Positions 1 through 8,281 of a DNA stretch of 32,265 nt are shown piece by piece. The notes under the pieces are model-generated. The model was given only the letters and a program-made list of their open reading frames with translations, was not told the DNA's origin and did no database searches. The first letter of the stretch is position 1. The number at the start of each line of letters is the position of its first letter. Source of the stretch: Peptostreptococcus canis (GTDB taxonomy: Bacteria; Bacillota; Clostridia; Peptostreptococcales; Peptostreptococcaceae); NCBI RefSeq assembly GCF_014229965.1, contig NZ_JABGBW010000014.1, positions 1-32,265 on the forward strand, in the 5' to 3' direction. A program made the translations under genes and the position numbers.

Positions 1-1
1 T

Positions 2-526
2 GGAGCTATAGTGTGGAGATGTAGATGTCTAAAATGCGGAGAGTATATAGAGGCCACTAAAAAACAATTGGATAGAGGATATATCAAAGATTGCGGAAAG
101 CATAAATATGAGGATTTAATAGGTAAAAAAGTTGGAGAATTGAAAGTAATTTCATTTAATTATAAGTTAAAAAAATATTTATGTAAGTGTTCTTGCGGTA
201 ATGAAACATATGTTACGAGAAGTAACTTATTAAGTAATCATACTCAAAGTTGTGGACATTTAAAAAATGATAGGACTTTGGAGTATGTTGATGGAACATT
301 ACCTTATAATTTAACATCAAAATTATCTAAAAATAATACAAGCGGTATTAAAGGGGTAAGTAGAACCAGAAATAATAAATGGATTTCGTATATAACCCTT
401 AGAAGAAAGAGGTATACATTAGGTATTTTTGATAAAAAAGAAGATGCGATATTTGCCAGAGAGAAAGCAGAGAAAGAGAAGTTTGAACCAATAATAAAAA
501 AATCATTGGAAATAAAAAAAACATAA
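2..526 (+). CDS. AP2-domain, cysteine-rich DNA-binding protein (5' end cut by window edge)
   Basis: The frame is open to the left edge, and a GTG at 11 has no ribosome binding site, so the true start probably lies outside the window. The visible part begins with WRCRCLKCGE, followed by a second, similar cysteine module (LCKCSCGN ... SCGH). These look like two copies of a zinc-ribbon-like unit that ends in DCGK or SCGH, joined by a GKKVGELKVIS linker. The last ~60 residues (NTSGIKGVSR ... YTLGIFDKKEDAIFAREKAE) match the bacterial AP2 DNA-binding domain. In phages and mobile elements such proteins often carry an HNH nuclease; no HNH motif is visible here, so the role is probably DNA binding only. 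It is likely a relic or member of a mobile element outside the window. Domain call fairly sure; function unknown. Confidence 0.75.
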   Translation, partial: GAIVWRCRCLKCGEYIEATKKQLDRGYIKDCGKHKYEDLIGKKVGELKVISFNYKLKKYLCKCSCGNETYVTRSNLLSNHTQSCGHLKNDRTLEYVDGTLPYNLTSKLSKNNTSGIKGVSRTRNNKWISYITLRRKRYTLGIFDKKEDAIFAREKAEKEKFEPIIKKSLEIKKT

Positions 527-847
527 TATAATTTAATTATGTTTTTGCTGAATTTTGTCTTTTCATGATAGAAAACATGTGACTCTAAAAATATATTATA
601 TACGCAAAAATTAAAAATAGAAAAAGTAAAAATGCTTTTTTAAGCTAGATCAGCATATAGATAATCTTATATGAACAAATTAACAGAATAATAAGCTAAA
701 ATAAGATGACTGGATAATGATAAGATTAGACATTAATATCCTCACAATATTGTAGATATATGATATTATTGATAGAATATAATTGAAATAGTGATTTAAT
801 TGATAATAAATATTGGTTAAAATCGAAAATATTAAGGGGGGATTAAA
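527..847. other. 321-bp AT-rich intergenic region
   Basis: No convincing ORF, tRNA or long inverted repeat was seen. A TATAAT hexamer lies at 778-783 without a good -35 at 16-18 bp. TTGAAA at 783-788 is followed 17 bp later by ATAAAT (806-811), a weak possible promoter for the ABC exporter genes. The strong Shine-Dalgarno AAGGGGG at 834-841 serves the gene at 848. Confidence 0.5.
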
Positions 848-2602
848 ATGAGTGTATACAAAAAGTTATTTGCGTATGTACCGGATAAGAAGTATTTAGC
901 TGTATTGGCTACCTTATTTTCAGCAATATCAGCTATTTTAACTTCGATAGGATATTATTTTATTTATATTTTTTTGAGGGAAGTAGTTATTTTCAATAAT
1001 GAGGTACAGGCTAAATATTATGCAACTATGATTACAACTATTTTAATAATAGGTTCAATATCATATTTTGTGTCCGGATATTTTTCACATAAATTGGGAT
1101 TTAGATTAGAAACTAATCTTAGAAAAAGGGGTATTGATGGATTGACAGAATCCAGTTTTAGATTTTATGATTTATATCCATCAGGTTTGACTAGAAAGAT
1201 TATTGACGACAATGCTGCTCAGACTCATACGATTGTGGCGCATTTAATTCCGGATAGTTGTAATGCCATTTTTACACCAGTACTTACTATAGCGATAGGT
1301 TTTATAGTTGATATTAAGGTTGGAATAGTTCTTTTGGTTTTGACTGTACTGGGAGTTCTAATTCTGAATAAAATGATGGGCGAAAAGCAGTTTATGAAGA
1401 TTTATCAAGAATCACTTGAAAAGCTTAGTGCAGAAACTGTCGAATACATTAGAGGTATTCAGGTAGTAAAAATATTTGGAGCAAGCGTAACATCTTTTAA
1501 AGCTCTTCATAAAGCTATTATCGATTATTCAAAATATGCATATAATTATTCCAAAAGCTGTAAAAAACCATATGTAATATTTCAATGTATGTTTTTTGGT
1601 TTGGTATCGATTTTAATAATACTATACATGTTATTAAATATTGATGGTAGCAGTGCAGAAGTATCCGTAAGTATGATCATGGTTTTATTTTTAAGCGGTG
1701 TACAATTCGTAGGCTTTATGAGAGTGATGTACGTGAGTATGTATAGCTATCAAGGGAATGGTGCAGTAGATAAACTGGAAAATTTATTTTCTGAGATGCA
1801 AAAAGATAAACTCATATTTGGAAATGAAAAAGAACTAAAAAATTATGATATAGAATTCGAAAATGTATCGTTTGGATATGGCGATACTATGGTTATCAAG
1901 GATTTAAGTTTTAAACTGGATGGTGGTAAATCATATGCATTGGTGGGTTCGTCAGGAAGCGGTAAATCTACAATTGCCAAATTGATTTCGGGTTTTTATA
2001 AAATTGATGGTGGAGAAATAAAAATAGGTGGAAAATCAATAGAAAAGTATACTAAAGAAACATTAATAAAAAATATCGCTTTTGTTTTTCAGAATCCGAA
2101 ACTATTTGCTAAAAGTATTTATGAAAATGTGGCTTTAGCCAATAAAAATGCCACAAAAGAAGATGTCTTAAGAGCATTGCATTTAGCTGGTTGTGATTCG
2201 ATTTTGGATAAATTAAGTGATAGAGAAAATGCTGTAATAGGTAGTAAGGGGGTATATCTTTCAGGTGGTGAAAAGCAAAGAATAGCAATAGCCAGAGCAA
2301 TTTTGAAAGATGCAAACATTATAATAATGGATGAGGCCAGTGCTGCAGTTGATCCGGAAAACGAACATGAACTTCAATTGGCATTTTCTAATTTAATGAA
2401 AAATAAAACGGTTATAATGATAGCACATAGACTCACAAGTATAAGAAATGTTGATGAAATATTGGTATTGGAAAATGGAAAGATAATAGAACGTGGTAGT
2501 GATGAAGAATTAATGTCAAGAGAAACTAATTATAAATCTTTCCAGGAATTATATAGCAAGGCTAATGAATGGAGGGTTGGATATGATAGAGTACTTAATT
2601 AA
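848..2602 (+). CDS. ABC exporter half-transporter, TMD-NBD fusion, subunit 1
   Basis: The 584-residue protein has an N-terminal membrane domain (~1-310, several hydrophobic helices starting near residue 17) and a C-terminal ATPase domain. Visible ATPase motifs are Walker A GSSGSGKST (~367), Q-loop VFQNP, signature LSGGEKQ (~470), Walker B IIIMDEAS with the catalytic Glu, and switch His in AHR (~527). All are intact. The start is fixed by AAGGGGG seven bases upstream. It overlaps the next gene, another half-transporter, so the pair probably forms a heterodimeric exporter in the cytoplasmic membrane. The substrate cannot be told; fused pairs of this type export drugs, peptides or lipids, and some import siderophores (the YbtP/YbtQ type). 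No regulator gene is adjacent. Confidence 0.9.
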   Translation: MSVYKKLFAYVPDKKYLAVLATLFSAISAILTSIGYYFIYIFLREVVIFNNEVQAKYYATMITTILIIGSISYFVSGYFSHKLGFRLETNLRKRGIDGLTESSFRFYDLYPSGLTRKIIDDNAAQTHTIVAHLIPDSCNAIFTPVLTIAIGFIVDIKVGIVLLVLTVLGVLILNKMMGEKQFMKIYQESLEKLSAETVEYIRGIQVVKIFGASVTSFKALHKAIIDYSKYAYNYSKSCKKPYVIFQCMFFGLVSILIILYMLLNIDGSSAEVSVSMIMVLFLSGVQFVGFMRVMYVSMYSYQGNGAVDKLENLFSEMQKDKLIFGNEKELKNYDIEFENVSFGYGDTMVIKDLSFKLDGGKSYALVGSSGSGKSTIAKLISGFYKIDGGEIKIGGKSIEKYTKETLIKNIAFVFQNPKLFAKSIYENVALANKNATKEDVLRALHLAGCDSILDKLSDRENAVIGSKGVYLSGGEKQRIAIARAILKDANIIIMDEASAAVDPENEHELQLAFSNLMKNKTVIMIAHRLTSIRNVDEILVLENGKIIERGSDEELMSRETNYKSFQELYSKANEWRVGYDRVLN

Positions 2603-4304
2603 CAGGTTTGGCCTGACAAGACAGGGCGCTATAGATATGAGAAAAGCGACAATATCCAGTTTTGCAACGTATTCAGCAAATATGATTCCTGCCATTTTGT
2701 TGATGATTTTCATTGACGGGTTGCTTACTAATAACTTGAAAAGTTCCGGTTTTTACATTACTTTTTCATTGATATCAATAATTCTTATATATATAGCACT
2801 TAATATTGAATATGAGGCTCTTTACAATTCAACATATAAAGAGAGTGCAAATTTGAGAACTGAAACGGCTAAGAGGTTGAGTATACTTCCATTGTCATAT
2901 TTTTCAAAAAATGATCTTTCCGATTTGGCTCAAACTATAATGAGCGATATAGAGGCTATAGAGCATGCGATGAGTCACTCCATACCGAAAATTGGCGGAT
3001 TTTTCATATTTTTCCCTATAATATCTATATTGATGTTGATAGGAAATGTGAAATTAGGTTTAGCGGTTATATTACCTACAATATTAAGTATTATTTTGGT
3101 AATAATATCAAAAAAAGTGCAAATAAAAGGAAATGAAAAATATTATGGAACTTTAAGAGAGAATTCAGAAGCATTTCAGGAAACAATAGAATTGCAGCAA
3201 GAAATAAAAAGTTTCAATCTTTCAGAGGATGTGAGGAAAACCCTATATGAAAAGATGGATGATAGTGAAAGAATTCATATGAAGTCAGAAAAATCACTTA
3301 TGTATATAATAGGACTTTCGAGAATAGTAAGCTCATTAAGTTTGGCGGTGGTTATACTGGTTGGAATTTCACTTTTTTCTAACAATGAAATAAGTATTTT
3401 ATATTTACTTGGATATTTATTAGCTGCGATGAAAATAAAAGATATAGTTGATGCATCTAGTGAATTAATTGCGGAGGTGTATTATTTAGATCCTCGTATT
3501 AAAAGAATTAAAGAAATCAGAGAATCTGAAATACAAAAAGGAAAGGAACAGAAAATAAATAAATTTGATATTGATCTTAAAAATGTCAGTTTTTCTTACG
3601 ATAAACAAACAAATGTATTAGATAACATTACTTTTACTGCCAATCAGGGGCAGGTAACAGCTTTGGTGGGAGTTAGCGGCTGTGGAAAAACAAGTATACT
3701 TAGACTTATTTCAAGATTATATGATTATGACAAAGGAAAAATAGAGATAGATGGAATTGATATAAAAAGCATATCAACTAAGTCGTTATTTGAAAATATT
3801 TCTATAGTTTTCCAAGAAGTTACTTTATTTAATACATCAATTTTGGAAAATATAAGAATAGGTAGAAAAAATGCAACAGATGAAGAGGTTAAAAATGCTG
3901 CAAGATTGGCAAATTGCGAAGAATTTATAAATAAACTTGATAAAGGCTATGATACTTTTATAGGTGAAAACGGAGCTGAATTATCAGGTGGTGAAAGACA
4001 AAGACTTTCTATTGCACGAGCATTTTTAAAGAATTCTCCTATATTGATACTTGATGAAATATCTTCTTCTTTAGATGTAGAGAATGAAAAGAAGATTCAA
4101 GAAAGTCTTAGTAAATTAATAAAGGACAAAACGGTAATTATAATTTCACACAGATTAAAAGCAGTTGAAAATGTAGATAAAATAGTTGTTATTGATAAAG
4201 GTGTCGTTGAATCACAGGGAACACATGTAGAGCTTAAAGAAAAATCAAAAGTATATAAAAATCTTTTGAAAAAATCGAATCTTGCGGAAGAGTTTGTATA
4301 TTAA
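2583..4304 (+). CDS. ABC exporter half-transporter, TMD-NBD fusion, subunit 2
   Basis: The start is placed at ATG 2583 because GGAGGG (2571-2576) lies six bases upstream; an in-frame ATG at 2565 has no such site. This gives 573 residues and a 20-base overlap with the preceding gene, indicating translational coupling. The N-terminal ~310 residues are membrane-spanning. The ATPase domain has Walker A GVSGCGKTS (~362), Q-loop VFQEV, signature LSGGERQ (~467), Walker B ILILDEIS and switch His in SHR. Both half-transporters keep the catalytic Glu and a canonical signature, so neither site looks degenerate, unlike many asymmetric heterodimers. The most likely role is as partner of the 848-2602 product. 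Substrate unknown. Confidence 0.9.
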   Translation: MIEYLINRFGLTRQGAIDMRKATISSFATYSANMIPAILLMIFIDGLLTNNLKSSGFYITFSLISIILIYIALNIEYEALYNSTYKESANLRTETAKRLSILPLSYFSKNDLSDLAQTIMSDIEAIEHAMSHSIPKIGGFFIFFPIISILMLIGNVKLGLAVILPTILSIILVIISKKVQIKGNEKYYGTLRENSEAFQETIELQQEIKSFNLSEDVRKTLYEKMDDSERIHMKSEKSLMYIIGLSRIVSSLSLAVVILVGISLFSNNEISILYLLGYLLAAMKIKDIVDASSELIAEVYYLDPRIKRIKEIRESEIQKGKEQKINKFDIDLKNVSFSYDKQTNVLDNITFTANQGQVTALVGVSGCGKTSILRLISRLYDYDKGKIEIDGIDIKSISTKSLFENISIVFQEVTLFNTSILENIRIGRKNATDEEVKNAARLANCEEFINKLDKGYDTFIGENGAELSGGERQRLSIARAFLKNSPILILDEISSSLDVENEKKIQESLSKLIKDKTVIIISHRLKAVENVDKIVVIDKGVVESQGTHVELKEKSKVYKNLLKKSNLAEEFVY

Positions 4305-4384
4305 GTTTCTGTATATATTAAATTTGTGTGTATTAAATTTGTAAATATTAAAATCTTAATATAATAATTTATCTTAAAACAGGC

Positions 4385-4494
4385 AAGGGGTCATGACTAT
4401 AGTTGGTATTCTTTATTTTATCAAAATAAAAAAGTTATTTTTAAGTGGTTTTAAATTTCGATAAATAGAATATTTAATTATAGATTGACCCCTT
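4385..4494. terminator. Inverted-repeat element between convergent genes, possible bidirectional terminator
   Basis: AAGGGGTCA (4385-4393) and its exact complement TGACCCCTT (4486-4494) bound a 110-bp AT-rich stretch. Inside it, TTTATTTT (4412-4419) and AAAATAAA (4423-4430) form an 8-bp hairpin with a 3-base loop. The element lies between the 3' ends of the ABC genes and malQ. Termination is inferred from position; the wide spacing of the outer arms is unusual. Confidence 0.4.
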
Positions 4495-4511
4495 CTTATT
4501 TTTAATATAAA

Positions 4512-6014
4512 TTATCTATTTTTGTATCTACCATATAATCCAGTAATATGGCTTATATAATTTTTTAGATCATAATGAATATCATCTTTTAGAAGTCTGA
4601 ATTTCCAGTTTGATTTTGTTGTCGATGGTGTATTTATTCTCGACCATTCGCCAAAATCCAACCAGTCCTGAATTGGTATAATGGCAATATCAGAGCAAGA
4701 GCCAATGACTGCCCTTATAAGTCCTTCTGTATATTTTTCATATGTTTCAAGTCTAAGATATTGTTTTGCATATTCAAGTGGACCATAAGGAGCCGCTTCT
4801 AGCCATTGTGCTAAAGTCATATTATCATGAGTTCCGGTATATGATACTGTGTTCTTATAAAAATTATGAGGAAGATTTAGGTTCTCCGAATTTGTACCAA
4901 AACCAAATTGTATTATTTTCATTCCGGGAAATCCTGTGTATTTGAGTAAATCAATTACTTCATCTGTAATTATTCCTAAATCTTCAGCTACTATTTTAGC
5001 ATTTGGAATGTTTTCTTTTATCAAATCAAAAAATCTTTTTCCGGGTGCCTTTTTCCAATAACCATTCATTGCATCTTTAGTGGTTTTATCAATGCAATAA
5101 TAACTTTCAAAACCTCTGAAATGATCAATTCTTAAAATATCATATAGCTCTAGTGATTTTTCAATTCTCTTTATCCACCAATCAAAATTATTGTTTTCTA
5201 AATAATCCCAATTATATAAAGGATTTCCCCAGACTTGCCCTGTAGATGAAAATTCATCCGGTGGAACACCTGCAATTAAGGTAGGTTCTCCATTTTCATC
5301 TGTTAGAAATAATTCTCTATGAAAGTAAAAATCACAGCTGTCTTGCGAAATATAAATAGGAATATCACCAAATATTTCTATACCTTTATCATTAGCATAT
5401 TTTTTTAATCTGAACCATTGGTTGTAAAAGATATATTGTAAAAATTTATTGTATATTACCAGTGAGTGAAATTTTTTTAATAAGTCATTATTTTTTTCTA
5501 ATTCCAATTCAGATAAATTTTTAATTATACTCCATTCCCAGTAAGGTTTATTTTCATTAATTTCTCTTAATGACATATAAATTGAATATTCTTCCAACCA
5601 AAAATCATTATTTTTCTCAAAGTCTATAAAATCTGAAGAAAGGAAATCATAATTTTTAATTGCCTCCAGAAGTAATATTCTTTTAAGAGCTCTAGTTTTT
5701 TCATAGTCGACATATCTGGGATTTGAAAGATATTTGTCAACATCTATTGAATTAATATATTCATAAGTTAGTAGTCCATCTTCTACCAGTAAATCTATAT
5801 CTATTAAATCATAATTGCCGGAAAATGCCCCGTTTGTCTTATATGGAGAATAGGAATCTTCATTACAAGTGGAAGTAACGGGAAGTATTTGCCAAATGGA
5901 CTGACCGGTTTCGGCTAAAAAATCTATAAAATTATATGCTTCTTGTCCTAAACTTCCAATTCCATAGTTTGATGGTAATGAAAAAATAGGAAGCAAAATG
6001 CCTGCTTTTCTCAT
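4512..6014 (-). CDS. malQ: 4-alpha-glucanotransferase (amylomaltase, GH77)
   Basis: MalQ moves alpha-1,4-glucan segments between maltodextrins and releases glucose, in the cytoplasm. The 500-residue protein has the usual length and starts with the family N-terminus (RKAGILLPIFSLPSNYGIGSLG). Catalytic elements are present: nucleophile D297 in RIDHFRG, acid/base E344 in VAEDLG, and transition-state Asp D397 in GTHDN. The 250s-type loop region (VPPDEFSSTGQVWGNPLYNW) is also conserved. Translation starts at ATG 6014 after AAAGAAAGG. It is the second gene of a minus-strand unit, 50 bp after the GH13 gene, and lies beside the divergent glg operon. Together they process maltodextrins left by glycogen phosphorylase. 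Confidence 0.95.
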   Translation of the reverse strand: MRKAGILLPIFSLPSNYGIGSLGQEAYNFIDFLAETGQSIWQILPVTSTCNEDSYSPYKTNGAFSGNYDLIDIDLLVEDGLLTYEYINSIDVDKYLSNPRYVDYEKTRALKRILLLEAIKNYDFLSSDFIDFEKNNDFWLEEYSIYMSLREINENKPYWEWSIIKNLSELELEKNNDLLKKFHSLVIYNKFLQYIFYNQWFRLKKYANDKGIEIFGDIPIYISQDSCDFYFHRELFLTDENGEPTLIAGVPPDEFSSTGQVWGNPLYNWDYLENNNFDWWIKRIEKSLELYDILRIDHFRGFESYYCIDKTTKDAMNGYWKKAPGKRFFDLIKENIPNAKIVAEDLGIITDEVIDLLKYTGFPGMKIIQFGFGTNSENLNLPHNFYKNTVSYTGTHDNMTLAQWLEAAPYGPLEYAKQYLRLETYEKYTEGLIRAVIGSCSDIAIIPIQDWLDFGEWSRINTPSTTKSNWKFRLLKDDIHYDLKNYISHITGLYGRYKNR

Positions 6015-6064
6015 TTTTTTACCTTTCTTTACATAGTAATTTTTTATAATATAGTATCGAATTT

Positions 6065-7915
6065 TTAAATATTTATTTTAATTGCCGTATAAGAATTAGG
6101 CGGAATTACTATTCCATATTCAGTATTATATGGAAATTTATTACCGAATAACCATATACAATAATTTTTTTCTTCAATTATTATAGGCTTTTCAGAAAAG
6201 TTTACTACGCAAAAAATATCGTTTCTATAGTAAGAAATATATTTTTTGCCAGTATCTCCAAATTTAAAACCTGTTTTAAACGACTCTATGTTAGTGTTTC
6301 TCAGTTTTGAAAGTTCAATATAGTGATTAAGTATTTCTTCGTCTATATTATTTTCATCAAAACAAGCCCTGTTGAAAGGATCAGAAAATCCTTGCATTCC
6401 TATTTCATCACCATAGTAAATTGATGGAATTCCAGGAAGTGTGAATTGAATAAAAGAAGCAAATAATTGTAGTTCTTTTGCCCTATTATATTGTTCATTT
6501 GAAAGTCTAAAATTTTTTCTATCTTCGTTTTTAACGTCAGTTACTTCAATGCCCAGATTTGTTATTATTCTTTCAGTATCATGAGTGGAAAGCATATTCA
6601 TCATACAATCCAAGGCAGGTGTAGGATAGTTATTTATGATTTCAGACAATTTATTTTTAAACAAGATTGCATCTTTGTTTTTTACAAAAGATATAATTGC
6701 ATTTTTCCATGGATAGTTCATTACTGAATCCAGCTGTTCGCCAAGCAAATATCTTCTTCTAGAGCCATATGAAAATTTAGTTGATGCATCCTCCCAAACT
6801 TCACCAATTATAAAAGCATCATTATCCTTACTTTTCACGCTTTTTCTTAAGTTGTCAATAAATATATCAGGCAGTTCATCTACGACATCCAATCTCCAGC
6901 CTTTTATGCCCAGATTTTGCCAGTATCCTACTACACCGGTTTCATCATTAAAAATAAAGTCCATATAGTCTTCGTTTTCTTTTCGGAGTGTAGGTAAATT
7001 AGTAAATCCCCACCAAGATTCATAGTAGTTGGGATATTCTATAAACTTATACCATGGATAGTATCTTGATAACATTGAGTTATATGCACCAATGACATTG
7101 TACCGACTTTCTTTATTAAAATAAATACTATCGGAACCGGTATGGCTAAAAACTCCATCTAATATGATATGTATATCATTTTTTTCGAATTTTTTACACA
7201 TTTCATTAAAAATACTATTAGTTCCTAAATAAGAATCCACTTTAAAAAAATCGGAAGTCGAATATCTGTGATTTTCCGCACTTTCAAATATGGGATTTAG
7301 ATATATTAAATTGATATTTAAGTCTGAAAAGTATTCTTTTTTGTCAATTATGCCATTTAGATTTCCCAGAAAAAAATCTTTTGCAGAGTACTGTGGATCA
7401 TCTAATGGTGAGTTAGGAATATCATTCCAGTTGTCGTGAATTTTTCTTTCACTCTCATTCATTGCATTTTTAGGCTTAAATTTTGTGCTTCTATTGAATC
7501 TGTCAGGAAAAATTTGATACATAATTCCACCTTTGACCCATTCAGGAGTAGAAAATTCTGAACTGTATACTGTCATCTGCCATGGAAATACATAGTCCAC
7601 AATTTCTGCTTCATAATTCACCTGTGAAATGTATTTAGTGTCATGTTCAAATTGAATAATAAAATAATAGTAATATATGCTTGGAGTTAATGCTCCAACT
7701 GTTTTTTCATAAAAACTGTAATCTCCTTCTGAGCATGATTTATTCATTTCAAATTCGCTAATATTATCTGGATCTATATCATTGTAAATAACAAGTTTGA
7801 TTGATTTTTGGAATAAATTTTTATCAAGTTTTATTCTAAAAATTGTAGACTCATTATCTTTTACAGCACCAAAGGGTGTTTTATCTGTTAATTGATTGTA
7901 AATTACTTTTTTCAT
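6065..7915 (-). CDS. Cytoplasmic GH13 alpha-glucan hydrolase (neopullulanase/cyclomaltodextrinase-like)
   Basis: The 616-residue glycoside hydrolase family 13 protein has an N-terminal beta-sandwich-like region (~1-120) followed by the catalytic barrel. The four GH13 regions are visible: I DGVFSH (253-258), II GWRLDVVDE with nucleophile D343, III IGEVW with acid/base E372, and IV LSTHDTER with D446. The N-terminal extension plus the GGIMYQIFPDRFNRS motif fit the neopullulanase/maltogenic amylase group, which acts on maltodextrins, cyclodextrins or pullulan-type linkages. No signal peptide is seen, so it acts inside the cell. ATG 7915 follows AGAGGT by five bases. It is the first gene of a unit with malQ, diverging from glgB. 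Exact specificity cannot be set from motifs. Confidence 0.88.
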   Translation of the reverse strand: MKKVIYNQLTDKTPFGAVKDNESTIFRIKLDKNLFQKSIKLVIYNDIDPDNISEFEMNKSCSEGDYSFYEKTVGALTPSIYYYYFIIQFEHDTKYISQVNYEAEIVDYVFPWQMTVYSSEFSTPEWVKGGIMYQIFPDRFNRSTKFKPKNAMNESERKIHDNWNDIPNSPLDDPQYSAKDFFLGNLNGIIDKKEYFSDLNINLIYLNPIFESAENHRYSTSDFFKVDSYLGTNSIFNEMCKKFEKNDIHIILDGVFSHTGSDSIYFNKESRYNVIGAYNSMLSRYYPWYKFIEYPNYYESWWGFTNLPTLRKENEDYMDFIFNDETGVVGYWQNLGIKGWRLDVVDELPDIFIDNLRKSVKSKDNDAFIIGEVWEDASTKFSYGSRRRYLLGEQLDSVMNYPWKNAIISFVKNKDAILFKNKLSEIINNYPTPALDCMMNMLSTHDTERIITNLGIEVTDVKNEDRKNFRLSNEQYNRAKELQLFASFIQFTLPGIPSIYYGDEIGMQGFSDPFNRACFDENNIDEEILNHYIELSKLRNTNIESFKTGFKFGDTGKKYISYYRNDIFCVVNFSEKPIIIEEKNYCIWLFGNKFPYNTEYGIVIPPNSYTAIKINI

Positions 7916-8003
7916 TAATTACCTCTATTTCATAAACAGTATTATTTTTAAGATAGATTGTTGATAAAAATAACACTTAAAATTAATTTTAATAATAATT
8001 TAT

Positions 8004-8032
8004 ATTATATACATTTTTTAAAATTAAATCAA
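8004..8032 (-). promoter_or_regulatory. Promoter of the GH13-malQ unit
   Basis: On the minus strand, TTGATT (8032-8027) and a perfect TATAAT (8009-8004) are separated by 17 bp. The -10 lies about 90 bases before the GH13 start codon at 7915. Confidence 0.6.
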
Positions 8033-8049
8033 TATTAATAATGAAAGTG

Positions 8050-8076
8050 AAAATCATATCAATTTTATATGATTTT
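8050..8076. repeat. Perfect 10-bp inverted repeat, possible operator
   Basis: AAAATCATAT (8050-8059) and ATATGATTTT (8067-8076) are exact complements around a 7-base centre. The repeat lies upstream of the -35 boxes of both the divergent GH13-malQ and glg promoters, where one regulator could control both. It could also be a simple hairpin. Confidence 0.4.
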
Positions 8077-8172
8077 TAATATATTATATAATCTATGAGA
8101 GAAGATAGATTGACTTTTTAGATTTGGGTAAAATATAGTATCAATATAGAATCAAATAACACAAAAATATAG

Positions 8173-8202
8173 TGAAAATAATAATATTTGTGGTAATATA
8201 AT
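8173..8202 (+). promoter_or_regulatory. Candidate promoter of the glg operon
   Basis: A perfect TATAAT at 8197-8202 is preceded at about 18 bp by the weak -35 TGAAAA (8173-8178). An alternative upstream pair is TTGACT (8110-8115) and TATAGT (8134-8139) with an 18-bp spacer. Either would leave an untranslated leader of 70-135 bases before glgB. Confidence 0.4.
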
Positions 8203-8281
8203 TATAAAGATAAATTGGGAGGTTTTATTAACTTCTTAAATATATATTTTGATATATACAAAATATGTGAGGTGATTATTA

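Larger units (their letters stand above)
7916..8281. promoter_or_regulatory. Divergent regulatory region between GH13-malQ and the glg operon
   Basis: This 366-bp AT-rich region holds a minus-strand promoter (8004-8032), a perfect 10-bp inverted repeat (8050-8076), candidate plus-strand promoters (TTGACT 8110-8115 with TATAGT 8134-8139; TATAAT 8197-8202) and the glgB ribosome binding site GAGGTG (8269-8274). No ORF is seen. Confidence 0.6.
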
